Source of the DNA: Deltaproteobacteria bacterium
GTDB taxonomy: Bacteria; Desulfobacterota; Desulfobacteria; Desulfobacterales; JAFDHS01
DNA length: 8,820 bases
Assembly: GCA_019308655.1 (NCBI GenBank)
Contig: JAFDHS010000028.1
Span: forward strand, 1-8,820
Reading direction: 5' to 3'
A model generated the notes under the pieces. The model was not told the DNA's origin, made no database searches, and was given only the letters and a program-made list of their open reading frames with translations. A program made the translations under genes and the position numbers. Every line of letters starts with the position of its first letter. Position 1 is the first letter of the stretch. Positions 1-5,502 of the stretch are shown in pieces.

Positions 1-321
1 ACCAATAACGTCGATGCCCTCCTTATTGTTACGGACACGTCCCGACGCGGACTTCAGGCAGGCATACGAATCCACCAGCTTTCAAAAAATTTAAACATAG
101 GCGTCAAAAACACCTACCTTATTATTAATCAGGCAAAAGAAGAGCCGCCCCAAGAGGTTCTTGATATCATAGAGAAGGAAAATCTTGAACTTGCCGGAAC
201 TATTTTTGAAGATGATGCCGTATATGATTTTGATTTAAACGGACGTCCAACCGTACAGATACCCGAGGACAATCAAGCGATTAAAACGGCATTTGAAATT
301 TTTGATAAAATTATCAAATAA
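1..321 (+). CDS. cooC: CooC-like P-loop ATPase, C-terminal part (partial)
   Basis: The reading frame is open from base 1 and ends at TAA 319-321, giving 106 residues of a gene whose start lies outside the window. The visible part matches the C-terminal half of CooC/AcsF-type MinD/ParA-like ATPases: VDALLIVTDTSRRGLQ early on, then a strand followed by an Asn (LIINQ, the base-contacting region in this fold), and near the end the segment LELAGTIFEDDAVYDFDLNGRP followed by a PED motif, the typical CooC ending. In known systems CooC uses ATP to help insert nickel into the C-cluster of CO dehydrogenase. The Walker A motif would lie upstream and cannot be checked. The RACo-type gene downstream supports placement in an acetyl-CoA synthase/CODH accessory cluster. 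The family call is fairly sure; the metal-insertion role is by homology only. Confidence 0.8.
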   Translation, partial: TNNVDALLIVTDTSRRGLQAGIRIHQLSKNLNIGVKNTYLIINQAKEEPPQEVLDIIEKENLELAGTIFEDDAVYDFDLNGRPTVQIPEDNQAIKTAFEIFDKIIK

Positions 322-389
322 TCATATTATTATATATACGTAAAACACGTTTATTCCTATAAAACTCCATACGGCACCGTTGTCCGACA

Positions 390-521
390 ATGACTGAACT
401 TGAAACCAAATATCGGGAAGAATCAACAGATTGCCCTTACCGTAATCTGTATATCTACTATCTTAAAGGCCGCTTAAATCCGGACAGGATAAAATTTATC
501 GAGGATAAAATTTATCGATGA
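390..521 (+). pseudogene. 5' fragment of the PrmA-like methyltransferase, frameshifted
   Basis: ATG 390 opens a 43-codon frame (MTELETKYREES...YRNLYIYYLKGRL) that stops at TGA 519-521, just after a 16-bp tandem duplication. If one repeat copy is removed, this frame runs straight into the downstream methyltransferase as ...RIKFIDEFIGNWEEEG... with no stop, so it is the natural N-terminus of that gene, giving about 288 residues in all. PrmA-type enzymes carry an N-terminal substrate-recognition domain here. No strong Shine-Dalgarno precedes 390, so the exact start is uncertain. It lies 68 bases after the cooC-like stop, consistent with one operon. The frame logic is directly visible; whether the break is real or an assembly artefact is not. 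Confidence 0.75.
487..518 (+). repeat. 16-bp perfect tandem duplication (2 copies)
   Basis: GGATAAAATTTATCGA occurs at 487-502 and again, directly abutting, at 503-518. Sixteen is not a multiple of three, so the extra copy shifts the reading frame by one and truncates the upstream fragment. One copy would join the frames starting at 390 and 580. Such short direct repeats expand and contract by slippage, so the locus could be reversible. Confidence 0.95.
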
Positions 522-579
522 ATTTATCGGTAACTGGGAGGAGGAAGGATTCTCCTTTCTTTTCTTTTCAAGGCCTTGC

Positions 580-1272
580 ATGGAAAAGGTAGAAGATCTT
601 TTGCGCGTACAACCGCAATTGACCCTTCTTGATAAATTCAATATGACATACGAAGAATGGCAAGGCGGAGCGCTCAGTCCCTTTAAGATCGGCAACTTTC
701 TTATCGCACCGCCATGGAACAAGCCGGCAGATAAAACAAAGAGAAATAAAAAAGAAGTCCCCATTCTTCTTGATCCCGGTGTTGTGTTCGGCAACGGTAT
801 CCATGCCACAACAAGTGACTGTCTTGAAGCTCTGGAGATGGCCTTCAGCGAGGAAAGTATTCACTCGGCTCTTGATCTTGGAACAGGAACAGGCCTCCTT
901 GCCCTTGCCGCATCCCGATTAAGTTGCAAAAAAACGCTTGCCCTTGACTTTAATTTTCTGGCAGCAAGGACGGCTTTGAGAAATGTGAAGTTGAACGGAC
1001 TGGAAAAGCGGATTCAGGTCATTCAGGCCAGGGCCGAAGATTTTATTGAGATGCCTGCCGATCTGGTCATAGCGAATATTCACTATGATGTTATGAAAAA
1101 CCTGATCAGCTCCGAGGGCTTTTTGGATAAAAAATGGTTTATACTCTCAGGCTTGCTGCGAAGCGAGGCAAGGGATGTTTCTTATAAATTATCACAATAT
1201 CCCGTTGAACTCATAAAGAGATGGGAACGAGATAATATCTGGAACACTTTTTTCGGGAAGATAAAAAGATAA
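580..1272 (+). CDS. PrmA-like SAM-dependent methyltransferase, catalytic part
   Basis: This 230-residue frame holds the catalytic domain of a ribosomal protein L11 methyltransferase (PrmA)-like enzyme. Visible landmarks are LLDPGVVFGNGIHATTSDCL at residues 63-82, equivalent to the PrmA signature with GTGTHPTT; SAM motif I DLGTGTG at 99-105; the acidic end of strand 2 (ALDFN) near 121-125; motif IV DLVIANIHYDV at 161-171; and LSGLLRSEA at 189-197. ATG 580 has only a weak AAGG six bases upstream, and in-frame homologous sequence (FIDEFIGNWEEEG...) extends upstream of it, so 580 is probably not the original start but the first ATG after the frameshift. A strong GGAGGAGG sits at 537-544, too far from 580 to serve it. 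The target is unknown. Placement between CooC-like and RACo-like genes hints at a modification linked to the CODH/acetyl-CoA synthase system rather than to ribosomes, which is inference. A free-standing protein from 580 may or may not be active. Confidence 0.75.
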   Translation: MEKVEDLLRVQPQLTLLDKFNMTYEEWQGGALSPFKIGNFLIAPPWNKPADKTKRNKKEVPILLDPGVVFGNGIHATTSDCLEALEMAFSEESIHSALDLGTGTGLLALAASRLSCKKTLALDFNFLAARTALRNVKLNGLEKRIQVIQARAEDFIEMPADLVIANIHYDVMKNLISSEGFLDKKWFILSGLLRSEARDVSYKLSQYPVELIKRWERDNIWNTFFGKIKR

Positions 1273-1299
1273 ATAACAAACAATCAACACATAGCCAAA

Positions 1300-1333
1300 A
1301 CCCAACAGAATCTTGAATGTTTCACTGTTGGGT
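1300..1333 (+). terminator. Bulged hairpin after the methyltransferase gene
   Basis: ACCCAACAG at 1300-1308 pairs with CTGTTGGGT at 1325-1333 (9 bp). Inside the loop TGAA 1314-1317 can pair with TTCA 1321-1324. The T-run after it is weak (TGCAATTT), so it is either a leaky terminator or an mRNA processing/stability structure between the methyltransferase and the RACo-like gene. Confidence 0.4.
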
Positions 1334-1398
1334 GCAATTTGGAGATTAGAATTATAATATAATTAAAATACGTTACGCTCAAGGGGGGAAAAAGGACT

Positions 1399-2949
1399 AT
1401 GAACAAAAATAATAGCGGCTTTGTCAGGACCCTCTCTTTACCCCACCCCACCTTACAAAACAATACCGCAGATATCGACCGCCTAACCGCATCTTTAAAA
1501 ACCGAACTCGAAACCGATCAGATCGATATAGACCTTGATCTTCTAAAAGAGGTTCCGGACCTTATTAGAAAATGGGACTATAATGTCCGCTGCACTCTTT
1601 TTAAGGACCGCAAAAGATGGCTTCTTACAGGAATTACAGATCCCAAAAGCACAAAACCTATTACCAGCCTTGCCGTTGATCTGGGATCCACCCGGCTCGC
1701 CTTTCGTCTTTTAAACCTCTTGACAGGCGAAATTCTGGCTGAGTCTTCTTGTGACAATCCGCAAATATCCATAGCGTCCGACATATTGGCAAGGATACAT
1801 TTTGCCGATCAGGAAGGGGGGCTGGAAAAACTTAACACGCTGATTATTGAAGGCTTTAATACAACAATAGCCCAATTGTGCCAATCATGTAATATTGAGC
1901 CCAATGACATCTACTCTATTGCCGTGGCCGGAAATACGGCCATGACCCATCTTTTTATGGGCCTTAGTCCCCGATGGATAATACGGGAACCCTATATTCC
2001 CGTAGTAAACAGTCCCGGCATAGTCAAGGCAAGCGAATTAGGACTCAAGGCCAATCCCATGGCAAGGGTCCTAATCTTTCCCAATATCGGCAGTTATTTT
2101 GGCGGAGACCTGATCGCAGGTATCCTGTATTCCGGTTTGCATAAAAAAGAAGATACCGCCATTTTAGTCGATGTAGGGACCAATGCAGAGGTCGTTCTGG
2201 GAAATAAACACTGGCTGATCGCATGCGCCGGAGCCGCAGGCCCCGCACTGGAAGGCGGAGTAAGCAGAATGGGCATGACGGCCGGCCCCGGTGTTATAGA
2301 ACAGATTGTTATTGATCCGGATACCTACCAATTTGATATAAAGACCATCGGCGATATGCCGCCCAAAGGAATATGCGGGTCAGGGTTGATTGATCTTGCC
2401 GCGCAGCTTTTTCTGTCAGGCATGATTGATATACGGGGCAAGCTGACAGCGTCCACATGCGGCAGCCGGCTCAAGGAAAAAGACGGCATCAAGTACCTTG
2501 TCGTCGTACCCGCCGAAGCGTCCGCAACGGGTGCCGACCTTACCATCAGTCAAATAGACCTTAACAGCCTGATCAGTTCAAAGGCTGCAATGTATACCAT
2601 ACTTGAAACCATTACCGCCAACGTCGGGATGACACCTAATGAGATTAAAACATTTTATGTGGCCGGTACATTCGGATGTTTTATCAGGCCCCAATCGGCC
2701 ATTGCCATAGGAATGCTTCCCGACCTTCCCATTGAAAGCTATCAGCCTCTGGGCAATAGCTCCCTTGGGGGAGCGACCATGGCCATTACATCACCTGAAC
2801 ATATAGATGAAATTTATACGATCAGAGATAAAATCACTTATCTTGAATTAAACGTAAATCAGGCATTTATGAATCTGTTCAGTGCCGCAAAATTCTTTCC
2901 TCATACAGACCCGTCACTTTTCCCTTCGGTTAAAGTGCCTGGTAAATAG
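1399..2949 (+). CDS. RACo-like corrinoid protein reductive activator, lacking the ferredoxin domain
   Basis: This 516-residue protein belongs to the ASKHA-fold ATPases that use ATP to return oxidised Co(II) corrinoid proteins to Co(I) (RACo/AcsV for the corrinoid iron-sulfur protein; RamA-type for methyltransferases). Residues 10-30 (RTLSLPHPTLQNNTADIDRL) match the linker that follows the [2Fe-2S] domain in RACo. The ATPase part shows the phosphate-1 loop DLGSTRLAF at 94-102, VAGNTAMTHL at 176-185, phosphate-2 DVGTNAEVVL at 258-267, GICGSGLID at 324-332 and the adenosine-type VAGTFG at 421-426. No CxxxxCxxC ferredoxin motif and no C-terminal 4Fe-4S cysteine cluster is present, so its electrons must come from a separate protein. 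The start has a strong AAGGGGGG at 1381-1388. Upstream CooC and methyltransferase genes support a Wood-Ljungdahl context. Family assignment is strong; the exact corrinoid partner is not known. Confidence 0.85.
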   Translation: MNKNNSGFVRTLSLPHPTLQNNTADIDRLTASLKTELETDQIDIDLDLLKEVPDLIRKWDYNVRCTLFKDRKRWLLTGITDPKSTKPITSLAVDLGSTRLAFRLLNLLTGEILAESSCDNPQISIASDILARIHFADQEGGLEKLNTLIIEGFNTTIAQLCQSCNIEPNDIYSIAVAGNTAMTHLFMGLSPRWIIREPYIPVVNSPGIVKASELGLKANPMARVLIFPNIGSYFGGDLIAGILYSGLHKKEDTAILVDVGTNAEVVLGNKHWLIACAGAAGPALEGGVSRMGMTAGPGVIEQIVIDPDTYQFDIKTIGDMPPKGICGSGLIDLAAQLFLSGMIDIRGKLTASTCGSRLKEKDGIKYLVVVPAEASATGADLTISQIDLNSLISSKAAMYTILETITANVGMTPNEIKTFYVAGTFGCFIRPQSAIAIGMLPDLPIESYQPLGNSSLGGATMAITSPEHIDEIYTIRDKITYLELNVNQAFMNLFSAAKFFPHTDPSLFPSVKVPGK

Positions 2950-2968
2950 AAGTGAGACATGCCGGAAA

Positions 2969-3002
2969 AGCTCCGAAGCATCATAAGCCTTGTTTCGGAG
3001 CT
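2969..3002 (+). terminator. Hairpin terminator after the RACo-like gene
   Basis: AGCTCCGAAGCA at 2969-2980 pairs with TGTTTCGGAGCT at 2991-3002: 12 bp including one G-U, with a 10-base loop. The following sequence GATTCTGTTCTGTT is only moderately T-rich, so termination is likely but may be partial. It separates the Wood-Ljungdahl block from the oxygen-defence block. Confidence 0.65.
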
Positions 3003-3191
3003 GATTCTGTTCTGTTCCCCAAAGCTCTCCGTCAGTATTACATTTATTTCTCTAAAACTATGTAAACTTTTACATAAAATATAAGAAATCTATTTCATAA
3101 AAATCACATATCGTCCCCTTTATCAAAGATAATAACCAACTGAAATACAAAGCAATATACTAAATAAAAAAGGCTCGGCATGCTTATTGCT

Positions 3192-3270
3192 TGATTAATC
3201 ATCAGACAAACCGAAAAAGCAACAGGGGCTTTAAACTGTAGCTGATTTCTTAATCAAACATAGTCATAAT
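3192..3270 (+). promoter_or_regulatory. Putative rubrerythrin promoter region with two TGATT/AATCA dyads
   Basis: Two inverted-repeat sites share the same half-site: TGATTAATCA at 3192-3201 (perfect palindrome) and TGATT-TCTT-AATCA at 3243-3256. A possible -10, CATAAT, sits at 3265-3270 with a poor -35 (CTGATT 3242-3247, 17-base spacing) overlapping the second dyad. That would put the transcript start near 3277, just before the structured leader RNA at 3281. A regulator could bind here, but the half-sites are AT-rich and no family is assigned. The stretch 3003-3191 upstream is AT-rich and I see no gene or clear signal in it. Confidence 0.35.
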
Positions 3271-3280
3271 TAACAAACTG

Positions 3281-3364
3281 GCCGTAGGTTCTACGGTGAC
3301 AGCCTGTGGAGAGACAGTAAGACCTAAGCAGTTGCTTCGGGCATCCTCTGTGAAGCAGGAATTT
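3281..3364 (+). ncRNA. Structured leader RNA candidate, copy A (before rubrerythrin)
   Basis: The segment starts with a stem-loop CCGTAG-GTT-CTACGG (3282-3296), followed by conserved block 1 GCCTGTGGA (3302-3310), a small UUCG hairpin TTGC-TTCG-GGCA (3332-3343), and conserved block 2 TGAAGCAGGAATTT (3351-3364). CCUGU 3303-3307 can pair with GCAGG 3355-3359 to close the core. Copy B before rubredoxin has the same two blocks and the same first stem-loop with changed but still complementary stem bases, which supports a conserved RNA fold rather than chance. The element ends 56 bases before the rubrerythrin ATG. It could be a cis-regulatory leader or a relic of an IS605/TnpB-type omega-RNA end, which carry similar GAAGC-A-GGAA endings; that resemblance is from memory. 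I do not recognise it as a standard riboswitch. Confidence 0.6.
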
Positions 3365-3378
3365 CTCATTATTCCTGC
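3355..3378 (+). promoter_or_regulatory. Perfect hairpin competing with the leader RNA core
   Basis: GCAGGAAT 3355-3362 and ATTCCTGC 3371-3378 are perfectly complementary (8 bp, 8-base loop). The 5' arm lies inside conserved block 2 and would otherwise pair with CCUGU at 3303-3307, so the two pairings exclude each other. A third option, CTCATT 3365-3370 with AATGAG 3390-3395, reaches close to the ribosome-binding site at 3401. This arrangement could act as a translational switch; that is inference. Confidence 0.4.
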
Positions 3379-3420
3379 CAATGGGTAAGAATGAGTAAGA
3401 AGAAAGGAACAGAAATCAAA

Positions 3421-3996
3421 ATGACAGATTTAAGAGGTACAAAGACTGAAAGAAATCTTTTAACAGCCTTTTCAGGAGAGTCTCAGGCTCGGAACCGTTA
3501 CACATATTTTGCAAGCCAGGCTAAAAAGGAATGCTATATCCAGATATCAGCCATATTTGAAGAAACCGCCAATCAGGAAAAGGAACACGCCAAGCGGCTG
3601 TTCAAATTTCTTGAAGGCGGAGAGGTTGAGATTACAGAAAGCTTCCCGGCCGGTGTAATCGGATCAACCCTCCAAAATCTCAAAGCCGCAGCATCAGGAG
3701 AGAATTACGAGCATACTCAAATGTACCCGGGCTTTGCAAAAATTGCCGAAGAGGAAGGTTTTGAGGAAATTGCCAAGACGTTTACTTCCATTGCAGTCGC
3801 TGAAAAACAGCATGAAAAAAGATATCTTGACCTTGCCGCCAATATTGAAGCCGGACGTGTTTTTAAAAGAGAAGAGAAAGTTGTATGGCGCTGCCGCAAT
3901 TGCGGTTATCTTCATGAAGATTATAAAGCACCTGACGAATGTGCGGCATGTGCCCATCCGCAAGCCCATTTTGAACTACTTGGAGAAAACTATTAA
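3421..3996 (+). CDS. rbr: Rubrerythrin
   Basis: This is a non-haem diiron peroxidase that reduces H2O2 in the cytoplasm using electrons from rubredoxin or NAD(P)H oxidoreductases. From ATG 3421 the protein is 191 residues, the same length as the well-studied Desulfovibrio rubrerythrin. The four-helix ferritin-like domain carries the diiron ligands E20, E53, H56, E94, E97, E128 and H131 (ExxH pairs at 53-56 and 128-131). The C-terminal rubredoxin-like domain has CRNC (158-161) and CAAC (174-177), ending in the typical AHPQAHFELLG. An upstream in-frame ATG at 3391 would add ten lysine-rich residues, but 3421 fits the family and is preceded by AGAAAGGAACAG at 3401-3412, exactly the segment and spacing found before the rubredoxin ATG. 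A structured leader RNA lies upstream. Confidence 0.97.
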   Translation: MTDLRGTKTERNLLTAFSGESQARNRYTYFASQAKKECYIQISAIFEETANQEKEHAKRLFKFLEGGEVEITESFPAGVIGSTLQNLKAAASGENYEHTQMYPGFAKIAEEEGFEEIAKTFTSIAVAEKQHEKRYLDLAANIEAGRVFKREEKVVWRCRNCGYLHEDYKAPDECAACAHPQAHFELLGENY

Positions 3997-4001
3997 ATTT
4001 T

Positions 4002-4034
4002 AATTCCTAATCCGGATAAACCGGAACCAGAATT
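4002..4034 (+). terminator. Probable terminator after rubrerythrin
   Basis: AATTC 4002-4006 pairs with GAATT 4030-4034 and TCCGG 4011-4015 with CCGGA 4021-4025 around a symmetric 4x4 internal loop and a 5-base apical loop. A short T stretch (ATTTCCC) follows. It may be helped by the T8 run at 4066-4073 just downstream. Confidence 0.5.
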
Positions 4035-4040
4035 ATTTCC

Positions 4041-4090
4041 CACAAAGTCACGAAGGCACAAAGTATTTTTTTTAGATTATATCCTTCGTG
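4041..4090. repeat. Intergenic CACAAAG/CACGAAGG inverted-repeat element
   Basis: CACAAAGTCACGAAGGCACAAAG starts at 4041 and its core CACGAAGG (4049-4056) is matched by CCTTCGTG (4083-4090) after a 26-base loop holding a T8 run. A related element (CACAAAGTGCATGAA and its complement) forms the terminator after rubredoxin at 8669-8726. CACAAAG/CACGAAGG palindromes of this kind are, as I recall, dispersed intergenic repeats in many deltaproteobacterial genomes. Confidence 0.5.
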
Positions 4091-4173
4091 TTCTGGTGGC
4101 GGAAAGAGTTTTTTTGACATAAAACATACGAATTCCCAGGATTAAAATACTCATCATTACAAGGAGGGTAAAA

Positions 4174-4548
4174 ATGGCTGAAAGACTTGAGATTTATAAA
4201 TGCGACGCATGCGGAAATATTGTGGAAGTGCTTGACGGAGGAGCGGGTGAACTTGTTTGCTGCAACGAGCCCATGGTTCTTCAGAGTGAAAATACGGTCG
4301 ATGCCGCCAAAGAAAAACACGTTCCTGTTATGGAAAAAATACCCGGCGGCGTAAAAGTCAAAGTCGGTGAGGTTGCACACCCCATGGAAGAAAATCATTA
4401 TATTGAATGGATCGAAATTATTGCTGATGGAAAGGCTTATCGGCAATTCTTAAAACCCGGAGATGCTCCGGAAGCGGACTTCAATATAGAGGCCGATCAG
4501 ATTACCATGCGTGAATACTGCAGTGTGCATGGTCTCTGGAAAGCTTAA
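4174..4548 (+). CDS. dfx: Desulfoferrodoxin (superoxide reductase)
   Basis: This 124-residue cytoplasmic enzyme reduces superoxide to H2O2 with electrons from rubredoxin, without making O2. The N-terminal desulforedoxin domain has the Fe(SCys)4 centre I ligands C10, C13, C29 and C30 (CDAC and CC). The SOR domain has the centre II ligands H49, H69, H75, C116 and H119, plus the catalytic E47-K48 pair, all at the positions known for Desulfovibrio desulfoferrodoxin. It is therefore a complete two-centre (2Fe-SOR) type. The start is set by a strong AAGGAGGG at 4161-4168. A TTGACA sits at 4114-4119 but I find no well-spaced -10. A small zinc-ribbon gene follows after 64 bases with no terminator, suggesting cotranscription. 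Confidence 0.97.
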   Translation: MAERLEIYKCDACGNIVEVLDGGAGELVCCNEPMVLQSENTVDAAKEKHVPVMEKIPGGVKVKVGEVAHPMEENHYIEWIEIIADGKAYRQFLKPGDAPEADFNIEADQITMREYCSVHGLWKA

Positions 4549-4612
4549 GCCTGATAAAACGAGAACTTACAACAAGATATTTATTCAACCGATTAGAAAT
4601 GGAGGAGCTGCC

Positions 4613-4843
4613 ATGCCGAAAAAAGAACACAAAAGGTATCATGTTAAAACAGCTTGCCCCCAATGCGGATGCAGTGAACTGACCGTTCTTTCAGACGAAG
4701 AAATAGAGGAAAGATTCGGCGATGTAGAAAACATACATATGGAATGCGGTGAATGTGCACTAAAATATTTTACACCCGTAGAAGAAGCCTGTCCTGAATG
4801 GGACAAGGAATGCAAGATGAGGAAAGAAAAGATGAAAAAATAA
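4613..4843 (+). CDS. Small cysteine-rich putative zinc-ribbon protein
   Basis: I do not recognise a named family. The 76-residue, soluble, charged protein has two cysteine knuckles, CPQC (15-18, with C20 next to it) and CGEC (45-48), 26 residues apart, typical of a zinc ribbon or rubredoxin-like metal site. Two more cysteines (C60, C67) sit in a Lys-rich tail (ECKMRKEKMKK). The start at 4613 is chosen because GGAGGAG at 4601-4607 precedes it closely; a longer frame from 4511 overlaps desulfoferrodoxin and lacks a ribosome site. It lies 64 bases after desulfoferrodoxin, so a role with superoxide reduction, metal delivery or redox sensing is possible but unproven. Confidence 0.8.
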   Translation: MPKKEHKRYHVKTACPQCGCSELTVLSDEEIEERFGDVENIHMECGECALKYFTPVEEACPEWDKECKMRKEKMKK

Positions 4844-4899
4844 CCCGGCTGAAGACAATCAAAATTGAAGCAATCCTGCATTGATTCACAAAACGATCT

Positions 4900-4952
4900 C
4901 TCTATACATTTGGCAAATGTTATTTTCAGGTTGAAAAGCAACTCGTATAGAG
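4900..4952 (+). promoter_or_regulatory. Possible three-way-junction structure between the two small genes
   Basis: CTCTATAC 4900-4907 pairs with GTATAGAG 4945-4952. Inside it two smaller hairpins can form: CATTT-GGC-AAATG beginning at 4907 and GTTG-AAAAG-CAAC at 4930-4942. This predicts a branched RNA (or DNA cruciform) 113 bases before the next ATG. The pairing is short and no second copy is present to test it. Confidence 0.3.
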
Positions 4953-5065
4953 GTAGAATTTAATTTTTTCAGATACGGCTGTGAAATCACCAGCAAGATA
5001 CTAAGGTTTGATTGTCGATAAGTGATAGCCCCTTTAATCATTAAAAAAATGAAAGGAGATGTATC

Positions 5066-5266
5066 ATGATACCAAAACATTGTCCCGGTTTTGAAAATTT
5101 CAAAAATCTGTCAGCCTTTACCTGTAAATGCCCCAACTGCGGAAATATAGTTGAGATTTTTTCCGACGAATTTGACAAGGAGCATGTATGCTCTGAGTGC
5201 AAGCAAAAGGTTGATTTCAGCAAGTGCTCCCTGGAAGCAAGCGCTCACATGACAGGACATAGGTAA
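5066..5266 (+). CDS. Small cysteine-rich putative zinc-ribbon protein
   Basis: I do not recognise a named family. The 66-residue protein begins MIPKHCPGFENFKNLSAF, then has CKCPNC (20-25) and CSEC (42-45), 17 residues apart, giving a probable four-cysteine zinc or iron site, with extra cysteines C6, C22 and C54. It has no signal peptide or membrane segment. The start has a good AAAGGAG at 5052-5058. The 222-base gap upstream lacks an obvious terminator, so it may be transcribed with desulfoferrodoxin and the other small ribbon protein or have its own promoter. It is a distinct protein from its neighbour: cysteine spacing differs and the flanking sequence is not similar. Confidence 0.8.
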   Translation: MIPKHCPGFENFKNLSAFTCKCPNCGNIVEIFSDEFDKEHVCSECKQKVDFSKCSLEASAHMTGHR

Positions 5267-5332
5267 GCCAAGTCTAAGGACAGATTACGTCAGGAAGTAT
5301 ATAAATTTTGATCTTTTAAGTTCAAAGAGATA

Positions 5333-5361
5333 CGGTAAAACTATCTTGGATAGTTTTACCG
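5333..5361 (+). terminator. Perfect 13-bp hairpin
   Basis: CGGTAAAACTATC 5333-5345 and GATAGTTTTACCG 5349-5361 are perfectly complementary with a TTG loop. It sits 66 bases after the small zinc-ribbon gene. There is no clear T-run after it, so it may be a processing or stability hairpin upstream of the stronger terminator at 5395-5455. Confidence 0.5.
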
Positions 5362-5394
5362 GTTTACCTTAGCGTTTATCTTCATTTCACGCCG

Positions 5395-5455
5395 TTGAAA
5401 AAAAGGCGGCCCCCTTTCAGTACAAAAAGGGGGTCACCTTTTTTCAATTTTTTTT
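5395..5455 (+). terminator. Strong intrinsic terminator
   Basis: CCCCCTTT 5410-5417 pairs with AAAGGGGG 5426-5433, and AAAAAAGG 5399-5406 with CCTTTTTT 5437-5444, separated by a 3x3 internal loop; TTG/CAA extends the base. A run of eight T follows at 5448-5455. The A-tract on the 5' side means it could also act on the other strand. It closes the rubrerythrin-desulfoferrodoxin side of the region. Confidence 0.9.
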
Positions 5456-5502
5456 ATAGTTTTGCTCCAACATGCACCTCTGGTGCAACCATGCTGCATT
5501 AA

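Noticed and set aside
492..514. Programmed ribosomal frameshift at AAATTTA in the methyltransferase
   Set aside because: Neither copy of the heptamer is in the phase needed for -1 slippage, and the required shift is +1; the tandem duplication explains the break.
3281..3364. Known riboswitch classes (cobalamin, c-di-GMP, Moco, TPP, SAM, fluoride)
   Set aside because: None of the conserved core sequences I know for these classes is present.
3391..3420. Upstream ATG giving a 201-residue rubrerythrin
   Set aside because: The extra ten residues are absent from the family, the ribosome site is poor there, and 3421 gives the standard 191 residues with a ribosome site shared with rubredoxin.
4114..4148. 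TTGACA as promoter of desulfoferrodoxin
   Set aside because: The -35 is perfect but no acceptable -10 lies at 16-18 bases; the nearest TAAAAT is 23 bases away, so it was not listed as a promoter.
4511..4612. N-terminal extension of the first small zinc-ribbon gene
   Set aside because: It overlaps desulfoferrodoxin in another frame and lacks a ribosome site, whereas ATG 4613 is preceded by GGAGGAG.
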